Under the pieces are notes generated by a model that was given only the letters and a program-made list of their open reading frames with translations, was not told the origin of the DNA and searched no databases. 64,000 nucleotides of DNA from Lathyrus oleraceus (taxonomy: Eukaryota > Streptophyta > Magnoliopsida > Fabales > Fabaceae), in contig NC_066585.1 of assembly GCF_024323335.1 (NCBI RefSeq), positions 79,740,118-79,804,117 on the forward strand. The letters are read 5' to 3'. Below are positions 35,407 to 48,818 of this stretch, piece after piece. The position numbers were made by a program, and so were the translations under genes. Numbering within the stretch: the first letter of the stretch is position 1; each line of letters begins with the position of its first letter.

Positions 35407-38088
35407 TATGACAACAGTCCTCTCCCCGAGCAATCAAATGCTCTAACAACCAACTCACTCGGTTTGATTACTAGACATTAACTCGAATAACAAATTCTTG
35501 GTCCCCGGGGAGATTACTTCGTGAAGGGTCGTACGAGAACCTCAATTAATGGTAGACTCTCTTAGAGGTATTGATGATCGTCGAGGTTACAACTTCAGGA
35601 TCCCTATCTCCATTAGACTTCGGGACCCCAAGACCCCATTTTTAGAACATTTAACCTTGGTTGGGCTAGACCGATGATCGTGTAGTCTAGATCCCCGGGG
35701 AGCTTTCCTCGCGAGGGACGATACAGAGATCTCACTAAGAGTAGATTTCCATGATGGAGATGTCGACTGGCAAGTAAATTGACATAATAGGTAGGGAGTC
35801 AAGGGAGTCCATGACTATAAGGGCATTGTCTTACACCCAATCTCTCAGAAGCCCTAGTTCTTTGAAAGTGAGAACCCATGTTTGAAAATCAGTAATTACT
35901 AAACCTAAACCCTCGTCACAGTAATCTCGGACCTATGAACCACATGCCTATGTTTCATGGAAACTAATAAAAACTATCCATGCATGCACTCCTGAACATT
36001 CATACATCATTAATCAATAAGAAAAGCTCTTAAGGATTTTGTTTGTTTAAATGCAAGAAATAAAAAAAAATCTACGAACACAGTCGTGGATCACACGGGT
36101 AGTAAAACCTTCTCTTTCAAATTCAAGACTCCATATATTGACATCTTGAAGGTCCTTTTCTCTAGGGTAACGTCCCTCAATCCTAGCGATCCTAGCCCTC
36201 TCTTTTATCCATGCAAAGTAGGGTTCCTTGGCTAGGATGTTCTTCTTGCCCCAGTCTTGGTCAATCTAAATTATGCTTGTCCAAGTTCTTGTTACTCTCT
36301 TCATAGTTTGACAAAAAAATCAGAGCTCCGTAGTTCGGAGTAGAAAATGTTTGTGAGTTTGGTTGATTTTACCTTTTAGAAAGGGGTTTTCGTAGAGGGT
36401 GCCCTAAGGCACAAAAATTAGGTTTGATAGGTTGTGTTGATCTTACCCTAAACAAGGGTTTATTGAAAATAATTTCTGATTAGTTTGCACTAAAGTCTAG
36501 GGGCGCAGGTGAATATTCTAGACAATAAGGCAGAATGCTCCATTCTCACTCATTTTCCACCACTTAAGCCTCGTGGCACACAATATTAATTGTAGTTATT
36601 AAATGTTTTGAATTTGATTAAGAAAAATCTGCTTGATGTTGGATAAGGGTTAGTTTGTTTGAAACAACCTGCTGCAGAATCTGCTTTTTGCCATTTTGTA
36701 CAAAGAGTGATTTCTTGCACATGGAGTCGAGTTATTGGCTTGGAGAGGATTTGGCATGCATGATGACCTTGATTCATACGTCAATACCATTTTTTATATG
36801 TTTCTGTACCATTGGGACCAAAAGACGTGAGTTAGAAGGCTTGGCATCTTGACTTGCACATTCGGACTGGTGTGCAATTGGCTTGTGCGCCGAGACAAAA
36901 CACCAACTTTGAAGCAAGGCCAAATAAAAATGGCTCGTGCACTTTGCTTCAATTTTGGGTCATTTATTATTTGCTATGAACTTGATTGAATGCAAAAAGA
37001 ACCGTGTTAAAAGGGCTTGTGGTTTGGAAATTGCAAGGTGTTAAAGTAGAGGTCATGACATGATTTTAGGGCATGTTGGACCAACTTGGCCAATAGCAAA
37101 ATTGAAGCATTTCCTCAATTAATTAGGTCTTGGACCTTGAAGAAAAAATTGAGAGGAGGTTATTTGGGACATTTTTCTTGAAGTCGAATTTAAAAATATT
37201 AAAAAATGAAGAAGTTATGGTCATTGGAACTTCCCATAGGCCATTCTTGCTAAATAATGACCGGCCACCATGGCCTAGTTTTAGGGTTTTTGTGATTTCT
37301 TGCTTTTCAAGCCAAGGTGATGGATGTTTTAAGTTCATATGATCATATCATGATGGGAAATGAAGTTTGGACTTTTTTGGAATTATTTTAGGTCAAATTG
37401 GTGGGTGGATCAAGTCATGGAAAGTTGAAAAATCAAGTATAAACGAAATACCTGCAACATGGATTGGATGGATGTTTCAATGGTTGGTTGTGTTTGTAAT
37501 AGACATAAAATGATGTTGTTGATGTTGAATGAGTGGTAGGGTGATTTGATGGCCAAAAATGAGGAATGCCAATGATCAAAGAAACTCAAACTAGGGTTTC
37601 TTGAGCGACAAGTTTCATCAAGAACCATGGACAGAAGAATTAGGGTTTGAAGTGTGGGGATCCTATTGAGATGTTTAAAGGGTATGGGGCATGAAAAAAA
37701 TTTGAATTTGAGGGATCCTCGATGGCAAGGTCAATATCCATGGTGAAACAAGACTTGTGAAAGCCAAATGAGGGAACTTGGGTTTGGTCCTTATGTGACT
37801 AGATGACTCTTGAAACTTCTTTAAAAAGGGGACTCACCACCCAAATTGGGTTTGGGGAGTGAGTGGGATTCATGAGTGGTCCTCTTAGCTTTGTGGGATG
37901 CTTGAGGATGATAATGGGGTAAAGGTGGCTTGGGCACACCTCCACATGGCAAGAGGCTCTAAGCTTTTGCAGATGAATCTCATGCCTTGGGCTTAGGAAT
38001 AATTATGGTCATTATATACAAATGCAAATGAGATGATATGAATAGGATGTATGATTAGGGGTTAGGTGCTCAAGAAGATGATATGGGG
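35407..38088. repeat. Satellite unit U6, first mosaic A' unit (2682 bp)
   Basis: A-like and B-like tracts alternate: a B-like start (AATCAAATGCTCTAACAACC), then A-like (ACAACTTCAGG), B-like (TTTCATGGAAACTAATAAAA), A-like (CGGGTAGTAAAACC), B-like (CCTTGGCTAGGATGTTC, ACAATAAGGCAGAATG), and A-like from about 36600. It has a private AAATAATGACC near 37253 and lacks the ~17-bp tail seen in A units. It keeps the state GGGGCGCAGG that later A' copies changed to GGGGGGCAGG. Confidence 0.88.
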
Positions 38089-40771
38089 TATGACAACAGT
38101 CCTCTCCTCGAGCAATCAAATGCTCTAACAACCAACTCACTCGGTTTGATTACTAGACATTAACTCGGATAACAAACTCTTGGTCCCCGGGGAGATTACC
38201 TCGTGAAGGGTCGTACGAGAACCTCAATTAATGGTAGACTCTCTTAGAGGTATTGATGATCGTCGAAGTTACAACTTCAGGATCCCTATCTCCATTAGAC
38301 TTCGGGACCCCAAGACCCCATTTTTAGAACATTTAACCTTGGTTGGGCTAGACCGATGATCGTGTAGTCTAGATCCCCGGGGAGCTTTCCTCGCGAGGGA
38401 CGATACAGAGATCTCACTAAGAGTAGATTTCCATGATGGAGATGTCGACTGGCAAGTAAATTGACATAATAGGTAGGCAGTCAAGGGAGTCCATGACTAT
38501 AAGGGCATTGTCTTACACCCAATCTCTCAGAAGCCCTAGATCTTTGAAAGTGAGAACCCATGTTTGAAAATCAGTAATTACTAAACCTAAACCCTCGTCA
38601 CAGTAATCTCGGACCTATGAACCACATGCCTATGTTTCATGGAAACTAATAAAAACTATCCATGCATGCACTCATGAACATTCATACATCATTAATCAAT
38701 AAGAAAAGCTCTTAAGGATTTTGTTTGTTTAAATGCAAGAAATAAAAAAAAATCTACGAACACAGTCGTGGATCACACGGGTAGTAAAACCTTCTCTTTC
38801 AAATTCAAGACTCCATATATTGACATCTTGAAGGTCCTTTTCTCTAGGGTAACGTCCCTCAATCCTAGCGATCCTAGCCCTCTCTTTTATCCACGCAAAG
38901 TAGGGTTCCTTGGCTAGGATGTTCTTCTTGCCCCAGACTTGGTCAATCCAAATTATGCTTGTCCAAGTTCTTGTTACTCTCTTCATAGTTTGACAAAAAA
39001 AATCAGAGCTCCGTAGTTCGGAGTAGAAAATGTTTGTGAGTTTGGTTGATTTTACCTTTTAGAAAGGGGTTTTCGTAGAGGGTGCCTTAAGGCACAAAAA
39101 TTAGGTTTGATAGGTTGTGTTGATCTTACCCTAAACAAGGGTTTATTGAAAATAATTTCTGATTAGTTTGCACTAAAGTCTAGGGGGGCAGGTGAATATT
39201 CTAGACAATAAGGCAGAATGCTCCATTCTCACTCATTTTCCACCACTTAAGCCTCGTGGCGCACAATATTAATTGTAGTTATTAAATGTTTTGAATTTGA
39301 TTAAGAAGAATCTGCTTGAAGTTGGATAAGGGTTAGTTTGTTTGAAACAACCTGCTGCAGAATCTGCTTTTTGCCATTTTGTACAAAGAGTGATTTCTTG
39401 CACATGGAGTCGAGTTATTGGCTTGGAGAGGATTTGGCATGCATGATGACCTTGATTCATACGTCAATACCATTTTTTATATGTTTCTGTACCATTGGGA
39501 CCAAAAGACGTGAGTTAGAAGGCTTGGCATCTTGACTTGCACATTCGGACTGGTGTGCAATTGGCTTGTGCGCCGAGACAAAACACCAACTTTGAAGCAA
39601 GGCCAAATAAAAATGGCTCGTGCACTTTGCTTCAATTTTGGGTCATTTATTATTTGCTATGAACTTGATTGAATGCAAAAAGAACCGTGTTAAAAGGGCT
39701 TGTGGTTTGGAAATTGCAAGGTGTTAAAGTAGAGGTCATGACATGATTTTAGGGCATGTTGGACCAACTTGGCCAATAGCAAAATTGAAGCATTTCCTCA
39801 ATTAATTAGGTCTTGGACCTTGAAAAAAAAATTGAGAGGAGGTTATTTGGGACATTTTTCTTGAAGTCGAATTAAAAAATATTAAAAAATGAAGAAGTTA
39901 TGGTCATTGGAACTTCCCATAGGCCATTCTTGCTAAATAATGACCGGCCACCATGGCCTAGTTTTAGGGTTTTTGTGATTTCTTGCTTTTCAAGCCAAGG
40001 TGATGGATGTTTTAAGTTCATATGATCATATCATGATGGGAAATGAAGTTTGGACTTTTTTGGAATTATTTTAGGTCAAATTGGTGGGTGGATCAAGTCA
40101 TGGAAAGTTGAAAAATCAAGTATAAACGAAATACCTGCAACATGGATTGGATGGATGTTTCAATGGTTGGTTGTGTTTGTAATAGACATAAAATGATGTT
40201 GTTGATGTTGAATGAGTGGTAGGGTGATTTGATGGCCAAAAATGAGGAATGCCAATGATCAAAGAAACTCAAACTAGGGTTTCTTGAGCGACAAGTTTCA
40301 TCAAGAACCATGGACAGAAGAATTAGGGTTTGAAGTGTGGGGATCCTATTGAGATGTTTAAAGGGTATGGGGCATGAAAAAAATTTGAATTTGAGGGATC
40401 CTCGATGGCAAGGTCAATATCCATGGTGAAACAAGACTTGTGAAAGCCAAATGAGGGAACTTGGGTTTGGTCCTTATGTGACTAGATGACTCTTGAAACT
40501 TCTTTAAAAAGGGGACTCACCACCCAAATTGGGTTTGGGGAGTGAGTGGGATTCATGAGTGGTCCTCTTAGCTTTGTGGGATGCTTGAGGATGATAATGG
40601 GGTAAAGGTGGCTTGGGCACACCTCCACATGGCAAGAGGCTCTAAGCTTTTGCAGATGAATCTCATGCCTTGGGCTTAGGAATAATTATGGTCATTATAT
40701 ACAAATGCAAATGAGATGATATGAATAGGATGTATGATTAGGGGTTAGGTGCTCAAGAAGATGATATGGGG
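38089..40771. repeat. Satellite unit U7, A' (2683 bp)
   Basis: Nearly identical to U8-U12. It carries the new GGGGGGCAGG (39184), GTGCCTTAAGGCAC palindrome (39082-39095) and AAGAAGAATCTGC states. Private or partly shared: CTTGAAAAAAAAATTGAG and ATTAAAAAATATT (39870). Confidence 0.93.
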
Positions 40772-43454
40772 TATGACAACAGTCCTCTCCTCGAGCAATC
40801 AAATGCTCTAACAACCAACTCACTCGGTTTGATTACTAGACATTAACTCGGATAACAAACTCTTGGTCCCCGGGGAGATTACCTCGTGAAGGGTCGTACG
40901 AGAACCTCAATTAATGGTAGACTCTCTTAGAGGTATTGATGATCGTCGAAGTTACAACTTCAGGATCCCTATCTCCATTAGACTTCGGGACCCCAAGACC
41001 CCATTTTTAGAACATTTAACCTTGGTTGGGCTAGACCGATGATCGTGTAGTCTAGATCCCCGGGGAGCTTTCCTCGCGAGGGACGATACAGAGATCTCAC
41101 TAAGAGTAGATTTCCATGATGGAGATGTCGACTGGCAAGTAAATTGACATAATAGGTAGGCAGTCAAGGGAGTCCATGACTATAAGGGCATTGTCTTACA
41201 CCCAATCTCTCAGAAGCCCTAGATCTTTGAAAGTGAGAACCCATGTTTGAAAATCAGTAATTACTAAACCTAAACCCTCGTCACAGTAATCTCGGACCTA
41301 TGAACCACATGCCTATGTTTCATGGAAACTAATAAAAACTATCCATGCATGCACTCATGAACATTCATACATCATTAATCAATAAGAAAAGCTCTTAAGG
41401 ATTTTGTTTGTTTAAATGCAAGAAATAAAAAAAAATCTACGAACACAGTCGTGGATCACACGGGTAGTAAAACCTTCTCTTTCAAATTCAAGACTCCATA
41501 TATTGACATCTTGAAGGTCCTTTTCTCTAGGGTAACGTCCCTCAATCCTAGCGATCCTAGCCCTCTCTTTTATCCACGCAAAGTAGGGTTCCTTGGCTAG
41601 GATGTTCTTCTTGCCCCAGACTTGGTCAATCCAAATTATGCTTGTCCAAGTTCTTGTTACTCTCTTCATAGTTTGACAAAAAAAATCAGAGCTCCGTAGT
41701 TCGGAGTAGAAAATGTTTGTGAGTTTGGTTGATTTTACCTTTTAGAAAGGGGTTTTCGTAGAGGGTGCCTTAAGGCACAAAAATTAGGTTTGATAGGTTG
41801 TGTTGATCTTACCCTAAACAAGGGTTTATTGAAAATAATTTCTGATTAGTTTGCACTAAAGTCTAGGGGGGCAGGTGAATATTCTAGACAATAAGGCAGA
41901 ATGCTCCATTCTCACTCATTTTCCACCACTTAAGCCTCGTGGCGCACAATATTAATTGTAGTTATTAAATGTTTTGAATTTGATTAAGAAGAATCTGCTT
42001 GAAGTTGGATAAGGGTTAGTTTGTTTGAAACAACCTGCTGCAGAATCTGCTTTTTGCCATTTTGTACAAAGAGTGATTTCTTGCACATGGAGTCGAGTTA
42101 TTGGCTTGGAGAGGATTTGGCATGCATGATGACCTTGATTCATACGTCAATACCATTTTTTATATGTTTCTGTACCATTGGGACCAAAAGACGTGAGTTA
42201 GAAGGCTTGGCATCTTGACTTGCACATTCGGACTGGTGTGCAATTGGCTTGTGCGCCGAGACAAAACACCAACTTTGAAGCAAGGCCAAATAAAAATGGC
42301 TCGTGCACTTTGCTTCAATTTTGGGTCATTTATTATTTGCTATGAACTTGATTGAATGCAAAAAGAACCGTGTTAAAAGGGCTTGTGGTTTGGAAATTGC
42401 AAGGTGTTAAAGTAGAGGTCATGACATGATTTTAGGGCATGTTGGACCAACTTGGCCAATAGCAAAATTGAAGCATTTCCTCAATTAATTAGGTCTTGGA
42501 CCTTGAAGAAAAAATTGAGAGTAGGTTATTTGGGACATTTTTCTTGAAGTCGAATTTAAAAATATTAAAAAATGAAGAAGTTATGGTCATTGGAACTTCC
42601 CATAGGCCATTCTTGCTAAATAATGACCGGCCACCATGGCCTAGTTTTAGGGTTTTTGTGATTTCTTGCTTTTCAAGCCAAGGTGATGGATGTTTTAAGT
42701 TCATATGATCATATCATGATGGGAAATGAAGTTTGGACTTTTTTGGAATTATTTTAGGTCAAATTGGTGGGTGGATCAAGTCATGGAAAGTTGAAAAATC
42801 AAGTATAAACGAAATACCTGCAACATGGATTGGATGGATGTTTCAATGGTTGGTTGTGTTTGTAATAGACATAAAATGATGTTGTTGATGTTGAATGAGT
42901 GGTAGGGTGATTTGATGGCCAAAAATGAGGAATGCCAATGATCAAAGAAACTCAAACTAGGGTTTCTTGAGCGACAAGTTTCATCAAGAACCATGGACAG
43001 AAGAATTAGGGTTTGAAGTGTGGGGATCCTATTGAGATGTTTAAAGGGTATGGGGCATGAAAAAAATTTGAATTTGAGGGATCCTCGATGGCAAGGTCAA
43101 TATCCATGGTGAAACAAGACTTGTGAAAGCCAAATGAGGGAACTTGGGTTTGGTCCTTATGTGACTAGATGACTCTTGAAACTTCTTTAAAAAGGGGACT
43201 CACCACCCAAATTGGGTTTGGGGAGTGAGTGGGATTCATGAGTGGTCCTCTTAGCTTTGTGGGATGCTTGAGGATGATAATGGGGTAAAGGTGGCTTGGG
43301 CACACCTCCACATGGCAAGAGGCTCTAAGCTTTTGCAGATGAATCTCATGCCTTGGGCTTAGGAATAATTATGGTCATTATATACAAATGCAAATGAGAT
43401 GATATGAATAGGATGTATGATTAGGGGTTAGGTGCTCAAGAAGATGATATGGGG
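40772..43454. repeat. Satellite unit U8, A' (2683 bp)
   Basis: Nearly identical to U7 and U9. The private change GAGAGTAGGTT near 42517 replaces GAGAGGAGGTT. Confidence 0.93.
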
Positions 43455-46137
43455 TATGACAACAGTCCTCTCCTCGAGCAATCAAATGCTCTAACAACCA
43501 ACTCACTCGGTTTGATTACTAGACATTAACTCGGATAACAAACTCTTGGTCCCCGGGGAGATTACCTCGTGAAGGGTCGTACGAGAACCTCAATTAATGG
43601 TAGACTCTCTTAGAGGTATTGATGATCGTCGAAGTTACAACTTCAGGATCCCTATCTCCATTAGACTTCGGGACCCCAAGACCCCATTTTTAGAACATTT
43701 AACCTTGGTTGGGCTAGACCGATGATCGTGTAGTCTAGATCCCCGGGGAGCTTTCCTCGCGAGGGACGATACAGAGATCTCACTAAGAGTAGATTTCCAT
43801 GATGGAGATGTCGACTGGCAAGTAAATTGACATAATAGGTAGGCAGTCAAGGGAGTCCATGACTATAAGGGCATTGTCTTACACCCAATCTCTCAGAAGC
43901 CCTAGATCTTTGAAAGTGAGAACCCATGTTTGAAAATCAGTAATTACTAAACCTAAACCCTCGTCACAGTAATCTCGGACCTATGAACCACATGCCTATG
44001 TTTCATGGAAACTAATAAAAACTATCCATGCATGCACTCATGAACATTCATACATCATTAATCAATAAGAAAAGCTCTTAAGGATTTTGTTTGTTTAAAT
44101 GCAAGAAATAAAAAAAAATCTACGAACACAGTCGTGGATCACACGGGTAGTAAAACCTTCTCTTTCAAATTCAAGACTCCATATATTGACATCTTGAAGG
44201 TCCTTTTCTCTAGGGTAACGTCCCTCAATCCTAGCGATCCTAGCCCTCTCTTTTATCCACGCAAAGTAGGGTTCCTTGGCTAGGATGTTCTTCTTGCCCC
44301 AGACTTGGTCAATCCAAATTATGCTTGTCCAAGTTCTTGTTACTCTCTTCATAGTTTGACAAAAAAAATCAGAGCTCCGTAGTTCGGAGTAGAAAATGTT
44401 TGTGAGTTTGGTTGATTTTACCTTTTAGAAAGGGGTTTTCGTAGAGGGTGCCTTAAGGCACAAAAATTAGGTTTGATAGGTTGTGTTGATCTTACCCTAA
44501 ACAAGGGTTTATTGAAAATAATTTCTGATTAGTTTGCACTAAAGTCTAGGGGGGCAGGTGAATATTCTAGACAATAAGGCAGAATGCTCCATTCTCACTC
44601 ATTTTCCACCACTTAAGCCTCGTGGCGCACAATATTAATTGTAGTTATTAAATGTTTTGAATTTGATTAAGAAGAATCTGCTTGAAGTTGGATAAGGGTT
44701 AGTTTGTTTGAAACAACCTGCTGCAGAATCTGCTTTTTGCCATTTTGTACAAAGAGTGATTTCTTGCACATGGAGTCGAGTTATTGGCTTGGAGAGGATT
44801 TGGCATGCATGATGACCTTGATTCATACGTCAATACCATTTTTTATATGTTTCTGTACCATTGGGACCAAAAGACGTGAGTTAGAAGGCTTGGCATCTTG
44901 ACTTGCACATTCGGACTGGTGTGCAATTGGCTTGTGCGCCGAGACAAAACACCAACTTTGAAGCAAGGCCAAATAAAAATGGCTCGTGCACTTTGCTTCA
45001 ATTTTGGGTCATTTATTATTTGCTATGAACTTGATTGAATGCAAAAAGAACCGTGTTAAAAGGGCTTGTGGTTTGGAAATTGCAAGGTGTTAAAGTAGAG
45101 GTCATGACATGATTTTAGGGCATGTTGGACCAACTTGGCCAATAGCAAAATTGAAGCATTTCCTCAATTAATTAGGTCTTGGACCTTGAAGAAAAAATTG
45201 AGAGGAGGTTATTTGGGACATTTTTCTTGAAGTCGAATTTAAAAATATTAAAAAATGAAGAAGTTATGGTCATTGGAACTTCCCATAGGCCATTCTTGCT
45301 AAATAATGACCGGCCACCATGGCCTAGTTTTAGGGTTTTTGTGATTTCTTGCTTTTCAAGCCAAGGTGATGGATGTTTTAAGTTCATATGATCATATCAT
45401 GATGGGAAATGAAGTTTGGACTTTTTTGGAATTATTTTAGGTCAAATTGGTGGGTGGATCAAGTCATGGAAAGTTGAAAAATCAAGTATAAACGAAATAC
45501 CTGCAACATGGATTGGATGGATGTTTCAATGGTTGGTTGTGTTTGTAATAGACATAAAATGATGTTGTTGATGTTGAATGAGTGGTAGGGTGATTTGATG
45601 GCCAAAAATGAGGAATGCCAATGATCAAAGAAACTCAAACTAGGGTTTCTTGAGCGACAAGTTTCATCAAGAACCATGGACAGAAGAATTAGGGTTTGAA
45701 GTGTGGGGATCCTATTGAGATGTTTAAAGGGTATGGGGCATGAAAAAAATTTGAATTTGAGGGATCCTCGATGGCAAGGTCAATATCCATGGTGAAACAA
45801 GACTTGTGAAAGCCAAATGAGGGAACTTGGGTTTGGTCCTTATGTGACTAGATGACTCTTGAAACTTCTTTAAAAAGGGGACTCACCACCCAAATTGGGT
45901 TTGGGGAGTGAGTGGGATTCATGAGTGGTCCTCTTAGCTTTGTGGGATGCTTGAGGATGATAATGGGGTAAAGGTGGCTTGGGCACACCTCCACATGGCA
46001 AGAGGCTCTAAGCTTTTGCAGATGAATCTCATGCCTTGGGCTTAGGAATAATTATGGTCATTATATACAAATGCAAATGAGATGATATGAATAGGATGTA
46101 TGATTAGGGGTTAGGTGCTCAAGAAGATGATATGGGG
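43455..46137. repeat. Satellite unit U9, A' (2683 bp)
   Basis: This is the consensus A' copy. I saw no private change in the stretches compared. Confidence 0.93.
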
Positions 46138-48818
46138 TATGACAACAGTCCTCTCCTCGAGCAATCAAATGCTCTAACAACCAACTCACTCGGTTTGATT
46201 ACTAGACATTAACTCGGATAACAAACTCTTGGTCCCCGGGGAGATTACCTCGTGAAGGGTCGTACGAGAACCTCAATTAATGGTAGACTCTCTTAGAGGT
46301 ATTGATGATCGTCGAAGTTACAACTTCAGGATCCCTATCTCCATTAGACTTCGGGACCCCAAGACCCCATTTTTAGAACATTTAACCTTGGTTGGGCTAG
46401 ACCGATGATCGTGTAGTCTAGATCCCCGGGGAGCTTTCCTCGCGAGGGACGATACAGAGATCTCACTAAGAGTAGATTTCCATGATGGAGATGTCGACTG
46501 GCAAGTAAATTGACATAATAGGTAGGCAGTCAAGGGAGTCCATGACTATAAGGGCATTGTCTTACACCCAATCTCTCAGAAGCCCTAGATCTTTGAAAGT
46601 GAGAACCCATGTTTGAAAATCAGTAATTACTAAACCTAAACCCTCGTCACAGTAATCTCGGACCTATGAACCACATGCCTATGTTTCATGGAAACTAATA
46701 AAAACTATCCATGCATGCACTCATGAACATTCATACATCATTAATCAATAAGAAAAGCTCTTAAGGATTTTGTTTGTTTAAATGCAAGAAATAAAAAAAA
46801 ATCTACGAACACAGTCGTGGATCACACGGGTAGTAAAACCTTCTCTTTCAAATTCAAGACTCCATATATTGACATCTTGAAGGTCCTTTTCTCTAGGGTA
46901 ACGTCCCTCAATCCTAGCGATCCTAGCCCTCTCTTTTATCCACGCAAAGTAGGGTTCCTTGGCTAGGATGTTCTTCTTGCCCCAGACTTGGTCAATCCAA
47001 ATTATGCTTGTCCAAGTTCTTGTTACTCTCTTCATAGTTTGACAAAAAAAATCAGAGCTCCGTAGTTCGGAGTAGAAAATGTTTGTGAGTTTGGTTGATT
47101 TTACCTTTTAGAAAGGGGTTTTCGTAGAGGGTGCCTTAAGGCACAAAAATTAGGTTTGATAGGTTGTGTTGATCTTACCCTAAACAAGGGTTTATTGAAA
47201 ATAATTTCTGATTAGTTTGCACTAAAGTCTAGGGGGGCAGGTGAATATTCTAGACAATAAGGCAGAATGCTCCATTCTCACTCATTTTCCACCACTTAAG
47301 CCTCGTGGCGCACAATATTAATTGTAGTTATTAAATGTTTTGAATTTGATTAAGAAGAATCTGCTTGAAGTTGGATAAGGGTTAGTTTGTTTGAAACAAC
47401 CTGCTGCAGAATCTGCTTTTTGCCATTTTGTACAAAGAGTGATTTCTTGCACATGGAGTCGAGTTATTGGCTTGGAGAGGATTTGGCATGCATGATGACC
47501 TTGATTCATACGTCAATACCATTTTTTATATGTTTCTGTACCATTGGGACCAAAAGACGTGAGTTAGAAGGCTTGGCATCTTGACTTGCACATTCGGACT
47601 GGTGTGCAATTGGCTTGTGCGCCGAGACAAAACACCAACTTTGAAGCAAGGCCAAATAAAAATGGCTCGTGCACTTTGCTTCAATTTTGGGTCATTTATT
47701 ATTTGCTATGAACTTGATTGAATGCAAAAAGAACCGTGTTAAAAGGGCTTGTGGTTTGGAAATTGCAAGGTGTTAAAGTAGAGGTCATGACATGATTTTA
47801 GGGCATGTTGGACCAACTTGGCCAATAGCAAAATTGAAGCATTTCCTCAATTAATTAGGTCTTGGACCTTGAAGAAAAAATTGAGAGGAGGTTATTTGGG
47901 ACATTTTTCTTGAAGTCGAATTAAAAAATTAAAAAATGAAGAAGTTATGGTCATTGGAACTTCCCATAGGCCATTCTTGCTAAATAATGACCGGCCACCA
48001 TGGCCTAGTTTTAGGGTTTTTGTGATTTCTTGCTTTTCAAGCCAAGGTGATGGATGTTTTAAGTTCATATGATCATATCATGATGGGAAATGAAGTTTGG
48101 ACTTTTTTGGAATTATTTTAGGTCAAATTGGTGGGTGGATCAAGTCATGGAAAGTTGAAAAATCAAGTATAAACGAAATACCTGCAACATGGATTGGATG
48201 GATGTTTCAATGGTTGGTTGTGTTTGTAATAGACATAAAATGATGTTGTTGATGTTGAATGAGTGGTAGGGTGATTTGATGGCCAAAAATGAGGAATGCC
48301 AATGATCAAAGAAACTCAAACTAGGGTTTCTTGAGCGACAAGTTTCATCAAGAACCATGGACAGAAGAATTAGGGTTTGAAGTGTGGGGATCCTATTGAG
48401 ATGTTTAAAGGGTATGGGGCATGAAAAAAATTTGAATTTGAGGGATCCTCGATGGCAAGGTCAATATCCATGGTGAAACAAGACTTGTGAAAGCCAAATG
48501 AGGGAACTTGGGTTTGGTCCTTATGTGACTAGATGACTCTTGAAACTTCTTTAAAAAGGGGACTCACCACCCAAATTGGGTTTGGGGAGTGAGTGGGATT
48601 CATGAGTGGTCCTCTTAGCTTTGTGGGATGCTTGAGGATGATAATGGGGTAAAGGTGGCTTGGGCACACCTCCACATGGCAAGAGGCTCTAAGCTTTTGC
48701 AGATGAATCTCATGCCTTGGGCTTAGGAATAATTATGGTCATTATATACAAATGCAAATGAGATGATATGAATAGGATGTATGATTAGGGGTTAGGTGCT
48801 CAAGAAGATGATATGGGG
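46138..48818. repeat. Satellite unit U10, A' (2681 bp)
   Basis: Nearly identical to its neighbours, with a small deletion giving ATTAAAAAATTAAAAAATG near 47922. Confidence 0.93.

Noticed and set aside
37123..37342. Overlapping frames of ~70 codons on both strands, repeated in nearly every unit.
   Set aside because: Both strands are open over the same ~215 bp, and the frame is lost in U7, U10 and U11 through small A-run indels. It is a composition effect, not a gene.
38729..38986. An 85-codon minus-strand frame (MKRVTRTWTSIIWIDQ...) that is open in most satellite units of both types.
   Set aside because: A and B copies differ at many amino-acid positions with no sign of constraint, the frame has no recognisable domain, and its persistence is explained by recent shared ancestry of the repeats.
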